DNA from: Thermus neutrinimicus
GTDB lineage: Bacteria > Deinococcota > Deinococci > Deinococcales > Thermaceae
NCBI RefSeq assembly: GCF_022760955.1
Contig: NZ_JAKTNU010000007.1
Location: forward strand, 1 to 64,000
Length of the DNA stretch: 64,000 bases
Direction: 5' to 3'
Positions within the stretch are counted from its first letter, which is position 1. Each line of letters begins with the position of its first letter. The position numbers were made by a program, and so were the translations under genes. The notes under the pieces are model-generated. The model was given only the letters and a program-made list of their open reading frames with translations, ran no database searches and was not told the origin of the DNA. This document shows positions 35,141-44,359 of this stretch, piece after piece.

Positions 35141-36148
35141 TTAGGCAGGGGCCTTCTCCTCGGCCTTTTCCGAGGAGTGGCCAGGGTTTACCTTGAGGGC
35201 GGGGTTGGCGTAGGCGGCGGCGTGGTTGGCGGCGATGGCAGCTTCGCCAAAACCCAGCACGATCAAGGGAAGCTTCCCGGGGTAGGTGACGATGTCGCCG
35301 CAGGCGTAGACCCCGGGGATGCTGGTGGCCATGGTGGTGTCCACCTTGATCTTGTTCTTTTCCAGTTCCAGCCCCCAGTTGGCCAGGGGACCCAGCTTGG
35401 TGAGGTAGCCCGCCAGGATCAGCACGGCGTCCACCGTAAGTTCCTTTTCCTCCTGGGTCCCGTTGTGGAAAACCACCGCCTTGCGCACCTGGGTATCCCC
35501 TTCGATCCGCCGTACCTCATAGGGGGTAAGCACGGTAAGGCGCCCTTCCTCGTGTGCTTGGAAAAGCTCCCTTACGCTGGCCTCGTGGGCCCGGAACTGG
35601 GGCCTCCTATGGATCAGGGTGATCTCCTTAGCGGTGTCCAGAAGGTTCAGGGCCCAGTCCACGGCGCTATCCCCACCTCCCACGATCAGGACCCGCTTTC
35701 CTTGGAACTCGGCCTTGGTCTTCACCGCGTAGTAGACGCCCTTGCCCTCCAGTTCCCTTTCTCCCGGAGCGCCCAGGCGTCTGGGCTCAAAGGCGCCCAC
35801 CCCGGCGGCGATAATCACCGCCTTGGCGGTGTAGGTGTTGCCGGAGGAGGTGGCCACCTGGAAGAGGTCTCCTTGCCTTTCCAGGGTTTCCGCCCGCTCC
35901 CCCAGGCTGTAAACGGGGTTGAAGGGAGCCACCTGCTCCACCAACCCCTTCACTAGGTCTTTGGCATACACCTTGGGGAAGCCCGCCACGTCGTAGATGT
36001 ATTTCTCCGGATACAAGGCGGAAAGCTGTCCCCCAGGCTCGGGCAAGGGGTCGATGAAGCGGAAGGAGAGCCCCCGCATGCCCACGTAGAAACCCGCAAA
36101 AAGCCCAGCGGGGCCTGCGCCAATGATGATCACATCGGTGTGCTCCAT
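35141..36148 (-). CDS. Ferredoxin-NADP(+) reductase, thioredoxin-reductase-like type
   Basis: The 335-residue flavoprotein moves electrons between NADPH and ferredoxin. It has an FAD-binding start [41 protein letters not shown], an NADP-binding [18 protein letters not shown], and [29 protein letters not shown]. The CxxC disulfide of true thioredoxin reductases is absent, which places it in the FNR (YumC-like) group. A charged tail ([11 protein letters not shown]) extends the usual end. TAGAAT upstream is a possible -10 box; GAGGTGAGG precedes the ATG. Confidence 0.9.
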   Translation of the reverse strand: MEHTDVIIIGAGPAGLFAGFYVGMRGLSFRFIDPLPEPGGQLSALYPEKYIYDVAGFPKVYAKDLVKGLVEQVAPFNPVYSLGERAETLERQGDLFQVATSSGNTYTAKAVIIAAGVGAFEPRRLGAPGERELEGKGVYYAVKTKAEFQGKRVLIVGGGDSAVDWALNLLDTAKEITLIHRRPQFRAHEASVRELFQAHEEGRLTVLTPYEVRRIEGDTQVRKAVVFHNGTQEEKELTVDAVLILAGYLTKLGPLANWGLELEKNKIKVDTTMATSIPGVYACGDIVTYPGKLPLIVLGFGEAAIAANHAAAYANPALKVNPGHSSEKAEEKAPA

Positions 36149-36295
36149 GGCCTCACCTCGCCCTGCATTCTACCCTTAGGGAAACCCTGTGGGGGGCGGC
36201 TTCCCGTTAGGGACAAAGGTCTTAACCCCGTCCCATAACCCTCCCCCTATGATCTCTCAGCCCGTCATTGAGGTGGGGTCTTGCGCCAAAGCAGG

Positions 36296-37327
36296 CTAAT
36301 CCACCCGTAGCACCACTTTGCCGAAGACGCGCCGTTCCTCCAGGAGGCGGTGTCCCTCGGCGGCCTCCTCGAGGGGAAGCACCTGCCCCACCACGGGCTT
36401 TAGTTTCCCCTGTTCCACGAAGCGCAGGATGGGGAAGAGGCGGCTTTTGGAGCCCATGGTGGAGCCCAGGATGGAGAGTTGCCGGAAGAACACGTGGGCG
36501 AAGGGAAGGGTGCCCTCGTATCCCGAGGAAGCTCCGGCGATGGCAATCCTGCCCCCATTGGCCGTGGCCCGGATCACCCCTTCAAAGTAGAGGGCTCCCG
36601 TGTGGTCCACCACCTTGTCGGCGCCTTTCCCGCCGGTTAGCCGGCGCACCTCCTTGGGCCAGTCGGGGTGGGTGTAGTTCACGATTTCATCGGCTCCCAG
36701 CTCCTTGGCCTTCCTGAGCTTTTCCTCCGAGCCTGCGGTGGCGATGACCCGGGCCCCGAATAGCTTGGCGATCTGGATGGCGGCCACGCTCACCCCACTG
36801 CCCGCCGCCATGACCAGAACGTCCTCGCCAGGCCGCACCTGGAGTTTGTCCACCACCATTTGCCAGGCGGTGAGAAAGGTCAGGGGGATGGCCGCGGCCT
36901 CTGTAAAGGAAAGGTTTTGTGGCTTTTTGAGGAGGTTCACCTCGGGTACCACCAAGTACTCCGCGTATGCCCCGAAGCGGTGTTCGCCCAGGATCTCGTA
37001 CCGGGGGCAGAGGTTGTCCTCCCCCGCCAGGCACCGCTCGCAATGGCCACAGGAAAGGCCAGGGTTGACCACCACCTCGTCCCCAGGGACAAAGCCCGTT
37101 ACCCCGGGCCCCACCGCGTCCACCACCCCCGAGGCATCGGCACCCAGAATGTGGGGTAGGGGAAGCTTGGGGCTGGCCACTCCCTTGCGAACCCAGATGT
37201 CCAGGTGGTTGAGGGCTGCGGCCTTCACGCGGATCCTCACCTCCTTGGGGCCGGGTTCAGGAGTAGGCACCTCGGCCACCTTTAGGACTTCCGGGCCGCC
37301 TCGAGCCTCCATGACCACTGCTTTCAT
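36296..37327 (-). CDS. Zinc-containing alcohol dehydrogenase / quinone oxidoreductase family protein
   Basis: The 343-residue MDR enzyme has the GroES-like N-terminus (LNHLDIWVRKG, HILGADASGVV), structural-zinc cysteines in CGHCERCLAGEDNLC, and a Rossmann part with VLVMAAGSGVSVAAIQIAKLFGA. The position of the first catalytic-zinc Cys in true ADHs appears as Asn-His in LNHLD, as in other members of this MDR subgroup. The substrate is unknown. ATG at 37327 follows GGAGGTGGTG. It is divergent from the peptide transporter operon. Confidence 0.83.
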   Translation of the reverse strand: MKAVVMEARGGPEVLKVAEVPTPEPGPKEVRIRVKAAALNHLDIWVRKGVASPKLPLPHILGADASGVVDAVGPGVTGFVPGDEVVVNPGLSCGHCERCLAGEDNLCPRYEILGEHRFGAYAEYLVVPEVNLLKKPQNLSFTEAAAIPLTFLTAWQMVVDKLQVRPGEDVLVMAAGSGVSVAAIQIAKLFGARVIATAGSEEKLRKAKELGADEIVNYTHPDWPKEVRRLTGGKGADKVVDHTGALYFEGVIRATANGGRIAIAGASSGYEGTLPFAHVFFRQLSILGSTMGSKSRLFPILRFVEQGKLKPVVGQVLPLEEAAEGHRLLEERRVFGKVVLRVD

Positions 37328-37348
37328 CACCACCTCCTTATGGGGGGG

Positions 37349-37377
37349 ATTTTCCCACGCGCGGGCACCAGGGTCAA
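37349..37377 (-). promoter_or_regulatory. Promoter of the alcohol dehydrogenase gene
   Basis: On the minus strand TTGACC (37377-37372), a 17-nt spacer, and GAAAAT (37354-37349). It stands back to back with the transporter promoter. Confidence 0.5.
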
Positions 37378-37395
37378 GCTGAGGGGGCAACACCC

Positions 37396-37425
37396 TTGAC
37401 AGGGTCCAGAATAACCGGGTACCCT
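37396..37425 (+). promoter_or_regulatory. Promoter of the peptide transporter operon
   Basis: A perfect TTGACA (37396-37401) is 18 nt from TACCCT (37420-37425). A leader of about 27 nt precedes the ATG. Confidence 0.6.
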
Positions 37426-37458
37426 GTCCAACGTAAGGTAGCAGAGGGGGTAGACGAT

Positions 37459-39210
37459 ATGAGAAGAACCTTGGCAGTTTTGGCGGGTCTTTTAGCCCTG
37501 GCAGGAGTGGCCAGCGCCCAGACCTTTGTCTGGCCGCAAAAGTGGACGGTGGCCAAGCCCTCCGAGGTCAAGCGGGGCGGAACCCTGCGGGCAGCGGTTA
37601 TCTCCGACTACCGCACTTTTAACCCCTTTATCACCGCAGAGGCAGGGAACGTGCCGGACATCATCTCTGGGGGTAGGGGCCTGGTGACCCGGGACCCCAC
37701 CACCGGGGATTGGATCCCTTACATGGCCGAGTCCTGGACCATTAGCCCCAACAAGCTGGAGATCACCTTCAAGATCCGCAGGGGCATGAAGTGGTCCGAT
37801 GGCAAGCCCATCACCGCCGACGACTGGATCATGACCTGGCGCATCCACACGGACAAGGCGGTGGGGTCCAACAGCTACGACTCCTTCTTCATCGACGGCA
37901 AGCCCATCACCCTGCGCAAGATTGACGACTACACCCTCCGCTTCATCTACCCCAAGACGGATGCGGAAGCCTTTGCCGTGGCCAGCTTTGAGCCCTGGCC
38001 GGCCCATATCTTTGGGCCCGTCTACCAGAAGGATGGGGCAGAGGGCATCAAGAAGATGTGGACCCTGAACGAGAAGCCGGAAAACATCGTTTCCGGTGGG
38101 CCCTGGCTCATCGAAAGCTACCGCCCGGGCGAGCGCCTGGTCTTGAAGCGCAACCCGGCCTTCGGGGAGTGGAACAAGGATGAGGCGGGGAATCCCCTGC
38201 CCTATCTGGACCGGTACGAAATCAAGATCGTTAAGGATACCAACGCCCAGCTGGCGGAGTTCCTGGCGGGGAACATTGACCTCATGGCCCCCTCCACCGT
38301 GGACCACATCTCCCAAATACGCCAGGCCATCCAGCAGGGCCGCCTGGACGCCACCATCAAGGTGAACGCTTCCCCGGTGGCCAGCAGCCAGTTCATGGTC
38401 TTCAACTGGAACAAGGCCTCGGATCCCTTCAAGCAGAGCCTCTTCCGCTCCGACAAGTTCCGCCGGGCCATGAGCCACATCGTTAACCGCCAGGCGGTGA
38501 TCGACATCGTCTATGGCGGCCTGGGCACCCCCATGTACACCAGCGTCTACCCCGTGCTCACCCAGTGGCTGAACCCCAAGGTGCCCAAGTACGAGTACAA
38601 CCCGCAACAGGCGGCCAAACTTCTAGCGGAGCTGGGCTTCACCAAGAAGGACAGGGAAGGCTACCTGGTGGACTCCAAGGGCCGGAGGCTGGAGTTCAAC
38701 CTCTCCACCAACGCGGGCAACGCCCAGCGGGAGCAGATCGCCAAGCTCATCGTGGACGAGGCCAAGAAGGTGGGGGTGAAGGTGAACTTCACCGCCATCG
38801 ACTTCAACACCCTGGTGGGCCAGCTCCTTTCCTCTGGCCCTGACCGGCCCTTTGACGCCATCATCATTGGCCTCTCCGGAGGCGGTCTGGACTGGCCCTT
38901 TGGTTCCAACGTGGTGCCCTGCAAGGGCAACCTGCACATGTGGAACAAGTCGGGCCAGTGCCTGGACCCCAGGGAAACCCAGCTGGATGCCCTGTACTCG
39001 CGTGGTCGCACCGAGCTTGACTTCAAGAAGCGGGTGGAGATCGGCTACCGCATGCAGGAGATCGAAGCCCAGCTTCTTCCCGTCATCTACATCGCCGGGC
39101 CCAACTACCACCCTGCCTGGAACAACCGCCTGGGTGGGGAGCACCCCGACGCCATCATCAGCAGCATCTGGGGCCAGCGGGAACTGGAGCTGACCTTCAT
39201 CAAGAAATGA
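37459..39210 (+). CDS. Peptide ABC transporter substrate-binding protein (family 5)
   Basis: The 583-residue protein has a signal peptide (MRRTLAVLAGLLALAGVASA, cleavage before Gln). It follows the SBP_bac_5 pattern: RGGTLRAAVISDYRTFNPF, a GLVTRDPTTGDWIPYMAESW segment, FKIRRGMKWSDGKPITADDW, and SDKFRRAMSHIVNRQAVIDIVYGG. It captures peptides or related solutes outside the membrane for the permeases encoded next. There is no lipobox Cys at the cleavage site, so anchoring differs from Gram-positive homologues. ATG at 37459 is chosen because the signal peptide starts there. A hairpin follows the gene. Confidence 0.93.
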   Translation: MRRTLAVLAGLLALAGVASAQTFVWPQKWTVAKPSEVKRGGTLRAAVISDYRTFNPFITAEAGNVPDIISGGRGLVTRDPTTGDWIPYMAESWTISPNKLEITFKIRRGMKWSDGKPITADDWIMTWRIHTDKAVGSNSYDSFFIDGKPITLRKIDDYTLRFIYPKTDAEAFAVASFEPWPAHIFGPVYQKDGAEGIKKMWTLNEKPENIVSGGPWLIESYRPGERLVLKRNPAFGEWNKDEAGNPLPYLDRYEIKIVKDTNAQLAEFLAGNIDLMAPSTVDHISQIRQAIQQGRLDATIKVNASPVASSQFMVFNWNKASDPFKQSLFRSDKFRRAMSHIVNRQAVIDIVYGGLGTPMYTSVYPVLTQWLNPKVPKYEYNPQQAAKLLAELGFTKKDREGYLVDSKGRRLEFNLSTNAGNAQREQIAKLIVDEAKKVGVKVNFTAIDFNTLVGQLLSSGPDRPFDAIIIGLSGGGLDWPFGSNVVPCKGNLHMWNKSGQCLDPRETQLDALYSRGRTELDFKKRVEIGYRMQEIEAQLLPVIYIAGPNYHPAWNNRLGGEHPDAIISSIWGQRELELTFIKK

Positions 39211-39226
39211 GCTAGCCGTAGGGTAG

Positions 39227-39250
39227 CCCCGGGGTCTATGGGCCCCGGGG
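39227..39250 (+). terminator. Hairpin between binding protein and permease genes
   Basis: Two copies of the self-complementary CCCCGGGG, 8 nt apart, can pair as an 8-bp stem. No U run follows and the permease starts 15 nt later. It probably stabilises the binding-protein message or partly terminates, giving more binding protein than permease. Confidence 0.5.
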
Positions 39251-39265
39251 ATCCTTTGGGAAGCC

Positions 39266-40249
39266 ATGACCGCATACATCCTTCGCCGCATCCTTTACCT
39301 GATCCCCACCTTCTTCGGGGCTACCTTCCTGGCCTTCCTCATCATCCAGCTGGCCCCTGGGGACTACCTGACCCAGCTGGAGCTGGACCCCAAGGTAACC
39401 CCGGAGACCATCGCCCGCCTTAGGGCCCAGTTCGGCCTGGACCGGCCCATTCATGAGCAGTACCTCCTTTGGATGCACCACCTTTTGCACCTCAATCTGG
39501 GCTATTCCTTTGCCTACCAGGCCCCGGTGCTGGACGTCATCTGGCCCCGGGTGGTCAACTCCATGGTCATCGTGGTGCCGTCCACCCTGCTCCTTTTCCT
39601 AGTGGCCATTCCCGTGGGAGTTTACGGCGCTTTGCGCCAGTACTCCTTACGGGATCGGGTGATTTCCTTTTTGGCCTACATCGGCTTAGCCATCCCTAAC
39701 TTTTTTCTGGCCCTTATCTTCATGTACCTGATCCTTCAGGTTTACTTCCGCACGGGGGTGATGGTTTTCCCGGTGTCGGGTATGACCGGCAGCGGTTTTG
39801 AGCAGTTTGACCCCTGGAAAAAGATCCTGGACATCGCCTGGCATGCGGTGATCCCCATCATTGTGGTGACCACCAGTGACATCGCGGGTTTTTCCCGGGT
39901 AATGCGAGGGCAGATGCTGGAGGTTCTCTCCCAGGATTACATCCGCACCGCCCGGGCCAAGGGTTTGGCGGAGCGGGTAGTGGTCTACAAGCATGCCCTT
40001 AGGAACGCCGTCATTCCCTTCGTGGCCAACATAGGCGGCATTTTGCCCGGGCTGATCTCGGGGGCGGGGTTGGTGGAAGTGGTTATGGCTTGGCCTGGGA
40101 TCACTCCGCTGCTTCTGGATTCCTTACAGCAACAAGACCTTTACATGGTAGCCGGCTTCCTCACCATAGGTTTAGTCCTCCTGATGGTGGGTAACCTGCT
40201 TTCCGACCTCCTCTTGACTTGGGTGGACCCCAGGATTCGCTACGAGTAG
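39266..40249 (+). CDS. Peptide ABC transporter permease, DppB/OppB type
   Basis: The 327-residue permease has six membrane spans. It begins YILRRILYLIPTFFGATFLAFLIIQLAPGD, a typical DppB start, and has the cytoplasmic EAA loop DYIRTARAKGLAERVVVYKHALRNAVIPFV, which contacts the ATPases. It pairs with the next permease. The stop is 8 nt before the ATG of that gene. Confidence 0.93.
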   Translation: MTAYILRRILYLIPTFFGATFLAFLIIQLAPGDYLTQLELDPKVTPETIARLRAQFGLDRPIHEQYLLWMHHLLHLNLGYSFAYQAPVLDVIWPRVVNSMVIVVPSTLLLFLVAIPVGVYGALRQYSLRDRVISFLAYIGLAIPNFFLALIFMYLILQVYFRTGVMVFPVSGMTGSGFEQFDPWKKILDIAWHAVIPIIVVTTSDIAGFSRVMRGQMLEVLSQDYIRTARAKGLAERVVVYKHALRNAVIPFVANIGGILPGLISGAGLVEVVMAWPGITPLLLDSLQQQDLYMVAGFLTIGLVLLMVGNLLSDLLLTWVDPRIRYE

Positions 40250-40257
40250 GGGACTTT

Positions 40258-41613
40258 ATGCGGGCATCTGCTGTCAAAACCCACCAGTCGCAAAGCCTCA
40301 CCCAGGTGGCCCTGCGCCAGTTCCGCAAGCACCCCCTGGCGGTTTGGGGCCTCAGGATCCTTCTGGTGCTTTACACCTTTGCCCTTTTTGCTGGTTTCTT
40401 CACCCCCTACGATCCCAACTATTACGAGCTCTACCCACCAAAGGGCCACCACCCACCCACTCGGATCCATTTTGTGGATCCGGAAACGGGGCGGCTTAGC
40501 CGACCCTTTGTCTATGCCACCAAGCGGAGCATTGATCCCGTTTCCTTGCAGCCGCGCTACGAGGAGGATCCCTCCCAGGGTAAGTTCTACCTGCGATTCT
40601 TCGTTCGCACCCCTGAGCAACCCTACACCATTCTCAGGGTATTCCGCTCCGATTTGCGCCTTTTCGGGGTGGATCCCCCGGGCCGCATCTTCCTGATGGG
40701 TACGGATAACTTTGGCCGCGACCTCTACAGCCGCCTGGTGTATGGGGGGCAGGTTTCCCTTACCATTGGGATCCTTTCAGCCCTGGTTTCCTTCGTCCTG
40801 GGGCTGGTGCTGGGGGGGATCGCCGGGTATTTCTCTGGCCGGCCCTTTGCCCTCTCCTTGCCCCTTCGGGAATGGCGGGGGTGGGGCTTCTTTTGGGGGC
40901 CTTTCTCCTGGGCCATCTGGGGCGGGCTGGCCTTTGGCGCCTTGTATCTGGCTTGGACTTACTACACCCTTACCGGCCTTGGGGTTCTCCAGGTTCTGGC
41001 AGCGCTTGCCGCCTTATGGTTTGCCTTTTTCCTTGCCCGGACCCTGCCTTTCCGCCCCCTTTTCCTAGACCCGGACAACCTCATCATGCGCCTGGTGGAA
41101 ATCATCGCCGCCATTCCCACCCTTTTCCTCCTTATTTCCTTACGGGCGGTGTTTCCCACTAACGTTGACCCCCTTTTCACCTTTTACCTGGTGGTGGGGC
41201 TTTTGGGGTTCATCGGCTGGGGGGGATTGGCCCGGGTGGTGCGAGGGATCGTCCTCTCCGTGCGGGAGATGGACTACGTGCAGGCGGCCAGGGCCTTGGG
41301 GGCCTCGGATGCCCGGATTATCGCTCGGCACGTGCTACCCGCCACCGCCAGCTACATCATTGTGAGCCTCTCGTTGACCATCCCCGGCTTCATCCTGGGG
41401 GAAAGCGGGCTTTCCTTCTTGGGGCTTGGGGTCACGGAGCCCTACACCAGCTGGGGGCTTCTCCTGCAAGCGGCCCAGCAGGGCGGTTTTGCTAGCTTTG
41501 TGGACCGTCCCTGGGTGCTTTGGCCGGGGTTTTTCATCTTCGTATCCATCATGGCCTGGAACTTTGTGGGGGATGGCTTGCGGGATGCCTTTGACCCCAG
41601 GCGGAGGCGGTAG
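40258..41613 (+). CDS. Peptide ABC transporter permease, DppC/OppC type, enlarged
   Basis: This 451-residue permease is about 150 residues longer than usual DppC. It has the N-terminal span (ILLVLYTFALFAGFFTPYDPN), a long outer loop of about 95 residues before MGTDNFGRDLYSRL, and the EAA loop DYVQAARALGASDARIIARHVLPA. An extra segment of about 75 residues with two further hydrophobic spans (REWRGWGFFWGPF...LARTLPF) stands between the second span and LIMRLVEII. ATG at 40258 replaces a longer frame that enters the previous gene. Confidence 0.9.
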   Translation: MRASAVKTHQSQSLTQVALRQFRKHPLAVWGLRILLVLYTFALFAGFFTPYDPNYYELYPPKGHHPPTRIHFVDPETGRLSRPFVYATKRSIDPVSLQPRYEEDPSQGKFYLRFFVRTPEQPYTILRVFRSDLRLFGVDPPGRIFLMGTDNFGRDLYSRLVYGGQVSLTIGILSALVSFVLGLVLGGIAGYFSGRPFALSLPLREWRGWGFFWGPFSWAIWGGLAFGALYLAWTYYTLTGLGVLQVLAALAALWFAFFLARTLPFRPLFLDPDNLIMRLVEIIAAIPTLFLLISLRAVFPTNVDPLFTFYLVVGLLGFIGWGGLARVVRGIVLSVREMDYVQAARALGASDARIIARHVLPATASYIIVSLSLTIPGFILGESGLSFLGLGVTEPYTSWGLLLQAAQQGGFASFVDRPWVLWPGFFIFVSIMAWNFVGDGLRDAFDPRRRR

Positions 41614-41685
41614 CCCCTTCTCTTTTGACCGGGTATGGCGTATAACGGATGAGGTGTTTAGAGGGCAGGGCCCAAAGGAGTACGC

Positions 41686-42705
41686 ATGGACGAAAAGCGG
41701 CTACTGGAGGTGAGAGACCTTAAAGTCCACTTCTTCACCGATGACGGGGTGGTGAAGGCGGTGGACGGGGTTTCCTTCCATGTGGACAAAGGGGAAACCC
41801 TGGCGGTGGTGGGGGAGTCGGGCTCCGGGAAGAGCGTCACGGCCCTCTCCATCATGCGGCTCATTCCCACGCCTCCGGGAAGGATCGTGGGGGGGGAGAT
41901 CCTCTTCCGCGGCAAGGACGGGGAGCTTAGGGACCTCACTAAGCTCTCCGAGGTAGAGATGCGGAGGATCCGGGGCAACGACATCGCCATGATCTTCCAG
42001 GAACCCATGACCTCCTTAAACCCCGTGTACACGGTGGGGGACCAGATCGCCGAGGCCATCATGCTCCACCAGGGGAAAAGCCGTAAGGAGGCCATGGAGC
42101 TGGCGGCCCACATGCTGGACCTGGTGGGGATTCCCGAGCCCAAGAAGCGGCTTGCCAACTACCCCCACCAGATGTCCGGGGGGATGCGGCAACGGGTGAT
42201 GATCGCCATGGCCCTTTCCTGCAATCCTTCCCTCCTCATCGCGGACGAGCCCACCACGGCCTTGGACGTGACCATCCAGGCCCAGATCCTGGAGCTTATG
42301 AAGAAGCTTCAGGAGGAGATCGGCATGAGCATCCTCTTCATCACCCACAACCTGGGGGTGGTGGCGGAGATGGCGGACCGGGTGGTGGTGATGTACGCGG
42401 GGCGGGCGGTGGAGGAGGCGGATGTGGTACCTCTTTTCAAGGAGCCCCTGCACCCCTACACCCGGGGGCTTTTGCGCTCCGTGCCCCGGCTGGACCTGGC
42501 GGCGGAGCGGAGGGAGCGCCTCGAGGCCATCCCCGGCAATGTGCCCAACCCCTTGTACCTGCCCCCGGGTTGCGCCTTCCACCCCCGGTGCAAGCACTAC
42601 GTGGAAGGCCTCTGCGACCGGGAGGTGCCTCCCTTGGAGGGCACGGGTGACGGTCGCCAGGTGCGGTGCGTGCGCTGGCGGGAGATCCGGGAGGTGCGGG
42701 CATGA
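41686..42705 (+). CDS. Peptide ABC transporter ATP-binding protein, DppD/OppD type
   Basis: The 339-residue ATPase has Walker [11 protein letters not shown], the Q-loop [18 protein letters not shown] typical of the peptide group, signature [15 protein letters not shown], Walker [15 protein letters not shown] and the C-terminal oligopeptide-type domain with Cys residues ([17 protein letters not shown]) that in related proteins holds an Fe-S cluster. It forms the motor with the next gene. A TATAAC hexamer (about 41640) upstream hints at an internal promoter, without a good -35. The stop overlaps the next start (ATGA). Confidence 0.93.
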   Translation: MDEKRLLEVRDLKVHFFTDDGVVKAVDGVSFHVDKGETLAVVGESGSGKSVTALSIMRLIPTPPGRIVGGEILFRGKDGELRDLTKLSEVEMRRIRGNDIAMIFQEPMTSLNPVYTVGDQIAEAIMLHQGKSRKEAMELAAHMLDLVGIPEPKKRLANYPHQMSGGMRQRVMIAMALSCNPSLLIADEPTTALDVTIQAQILELMKKLQEEIGMSILFITHNLGVVAEMADRVVVMYAGRAVEEADVVPLFKEPLHPYTRGLLRSVPRLDLAAERRERLEAIPGNVPNPLYLPPGCAFHPRCKHYVEGLCDREVPPLEGTGDGRQVRCVRWREIREVRA

Positions 42706-43685
42706 ACGGCAACCACGTCCTCCTGGAAATCCGGGACCTGAAGAAGCACTTTCCCATCCGCGGCGGGATCCTCTCTCGGGTGGTGGGAAGCGTCAAGGCG
42801 GTGGATGGGGTTTCCTTCGCCATCCGCAAGGGTGAGGTCCTGGGCCTGGTGGGGGAGTCGGGAAGCGGCAAGACCACGGTGGGCCGGACCCTGCTCCGCC
42901 TCATCGAGCCCACGGGGGGGCGCATCCTCTTCGATGGGCAGGACATCACGGACCTGCCCAAGGACAAGCTCCGCCCTTACCGCCGCCGCATGCAGATCAT
43001 CTTCCAGGACCCCTTTAGCTCCTTGAACCCCCGCATGACCGTGGGGGACATCATCGCCGAGCCCCTCATCATCCACGGGATCGGCAAGACGCCCCAGGAG
43101 CGCACGGAGAGGGTGGCGGAGCTCCTTAAGCTGGTGGGGCTTTCCCCAGACCACATGCGCCGCTACCCCCATGAGTTCTCGGGTGGCCAGAGGCAGAGGA
43201 TCGGCATCGCCCGCGCCCTGGCGGTGGCCCCGGACTTCATCGTGGCCGATGAGCCGGTTTCCGCTTTGGATGTCTCCATTCAGGCCCAGGTGGTGAACCT
43301 CCTCCAGGACCTTAAGGAGGAGTTGGGCCTAACCCTTCTCTTCATCGCCCATGACCTGGCGGTGGTGGAGTACATCTCCGACCGGGTGGCGGTGATGTAC
43401 CTGGGGAAGGTGATGGAGATCGCTTCCTCCCGGGAGCTCTACCGCAATCCCAAGCACCCCTACACCGAGGCTCTGCTCTCGGCGGTGCCCATCCCCGACC
43501 CCACGGTGAAGCGGGAGAGGATCGTCCTCCAGGGGGATATCCCCTCGCCCATCAATCCGCCTTCCGGATGCGTGTTCCGCACCCGTTGCCGCTACGCCCT
43601 CCCCGAGTGCGCGGAGGTGGTGCCGGAGCTTAAGGAGGTGGCCCCCGGCCACTACAAGGCCTGCATCCGGGACGACATCCTGTAG
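42702..43685 (+). CDS. Peptide ABC transporter ATP-binding protein, DppF/OppF type
   Basis: The 327-residue ATPase has Walker [31 protein letters not shown], signature [15 protein letters not shown] and Walker [15 protein letters not shown], and ends with the Cys-bearing oligopeptide domain ([15 protein letters not shown]). Start at 42702 (ATGA overlap) is used, since an upstream frame would overlap the previous gene further. It is the last gene of the importer operon and is followed by a terminator. Confidence 0.93.
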   Translation: MNGNHVLLEIRDLKKHFPIRGGILSRVVGSVKAVDGVSFAIRKGEVLGLVGESGSGKTTVGRTLLRLIEPTGGRILFDGQDITDLPKDKLRPYRRRMQIIFQDPFSSLNPRMTVGDIIAEPLIIHGIGKTPQERTERVAELLKLVGLSPDHMRRYPHEFSGGQRQRIGIARALAVAPDFIVADEPVSALDVSIQAQVVNLLQDLKEELGLTLLFIAHDLAVVEYISDRVAVMYLGKVMEIASSRELYRNPKHPYTEALLSAVPIPDPTVKRERIVLQGDIPSPINPPSGCVFRTRCRYALPECAEVVPELKEVAPGHYKACIRDDIL

Positions 43686-43699
43686 GTTTTGGGCGCAGG

Positions 43700-43732
43700 C
43701 CCCGGCGGATCCCGCCGGGGTATACTTTTTTC
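43700..43732 (+). terminator. Terminator of the importer operon overlapping the acuB -10 box
   Basis: CCCCGGCGG and CCGCCGGGG form a 9-bp stem with loop ATC, followed by TATACTTTTTTC. The T run gives a classical terminator. TATACT (43721-43726) is also a good -10 box, 6 nt before the acuB ATG. Confidence 0.75.
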
Positions 43733-44359
43733 ATGTTGATCCAGGATGTGATGCGCTTCCCGGTGGTGACGGTGGAGCCCGGGGTGACCCTCGAGGAGGC
43801 CTACCGCCTCCTTTTGGAGAGGGGCATCCGCCACCTGCCGGTGATGGAGGAGGGAAGGCTGGTGGGGATCATCACCGACCGGGATATCCGCCTGGCCACC
43901 AGCCACCTAAATCCCAGGGGGCCCTGCCCCGGGTGCACCCGTGTGGCGGAGGTGATGACCCAGGAGGTGGTCACCGCTCATCCCCTGGACCCCGTGGAGG
44001 AGGCGGCCCGGGTGATGCGGGAAAGGAAGATCGGTTCCCTGCCCGTGCTGGAGGATGGGGCTTTGGTGGGGATCGTCACGGGGATTGACCTTTTGGACGC
44101 ACTCCTTAAGCTCACCGGGGTTACGGAGCCCTCGGGCCGCCTCGAGGTCCGCCTCCCCGACCGGGTGGGGGAGCTTGCCCGGCTCACGGGGTTTCTGGCG
44201 GGGCGGGGGATCAACATCCACTCCCTGCTTTCCTACCCCGAGGACAAGGAGGTGGTGCGGGCGGTGGTGCGGGTGAATACCCTGGAGACCCACCTTCTTG
44301 CGGAGGGGCTACGCCAAGAGGGGTTTGAGGTGCTCTGGCCCCCCAAGAAACCATGGTGA
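43733..44359 (+). CDS. acuB: AcuB-like CBS-ACT domain protein
   Basis: The 208-residue protein has two CBS motifs (about residues 1-60 and 70-130; VMRFPVVTVEPGVTLEEAYRLL and VMTQEVVTAHPLDPVEEAARVM) and a C-terminal ACT domain (about 135-205; RLPDRVGELARLTGFLAGRGINIHSLLSY). AcuB proteins of this order are regulatory, sensing nucleotides and perhaps a small ligand. In Bacillus acuB belongs to acuABC, which controls acetyl-CoA synthetase; the acuA acetyltransferase is not in this window. It overlaps acuC by 7 nt. Confidence 0.88.
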   Translation: MLIQDVMRFPVVTVEPGVTLEEAYRLLLERGIRHLPVMEEGRLVGIITDRDIRLATSHLNPRGPCPGCTRVAEVMTQEVVTAHPLDPVEEAARVMRERKIGSLPVLEDGALVGIVTGIDLLDALLKLTGVTEPSGRLEVRLPDRVGELARLTGFLAGRGINIHSLLSYPEDKEVVRAVVRVNTLETHLLAEGLRQEGFEVLWPPKKPW

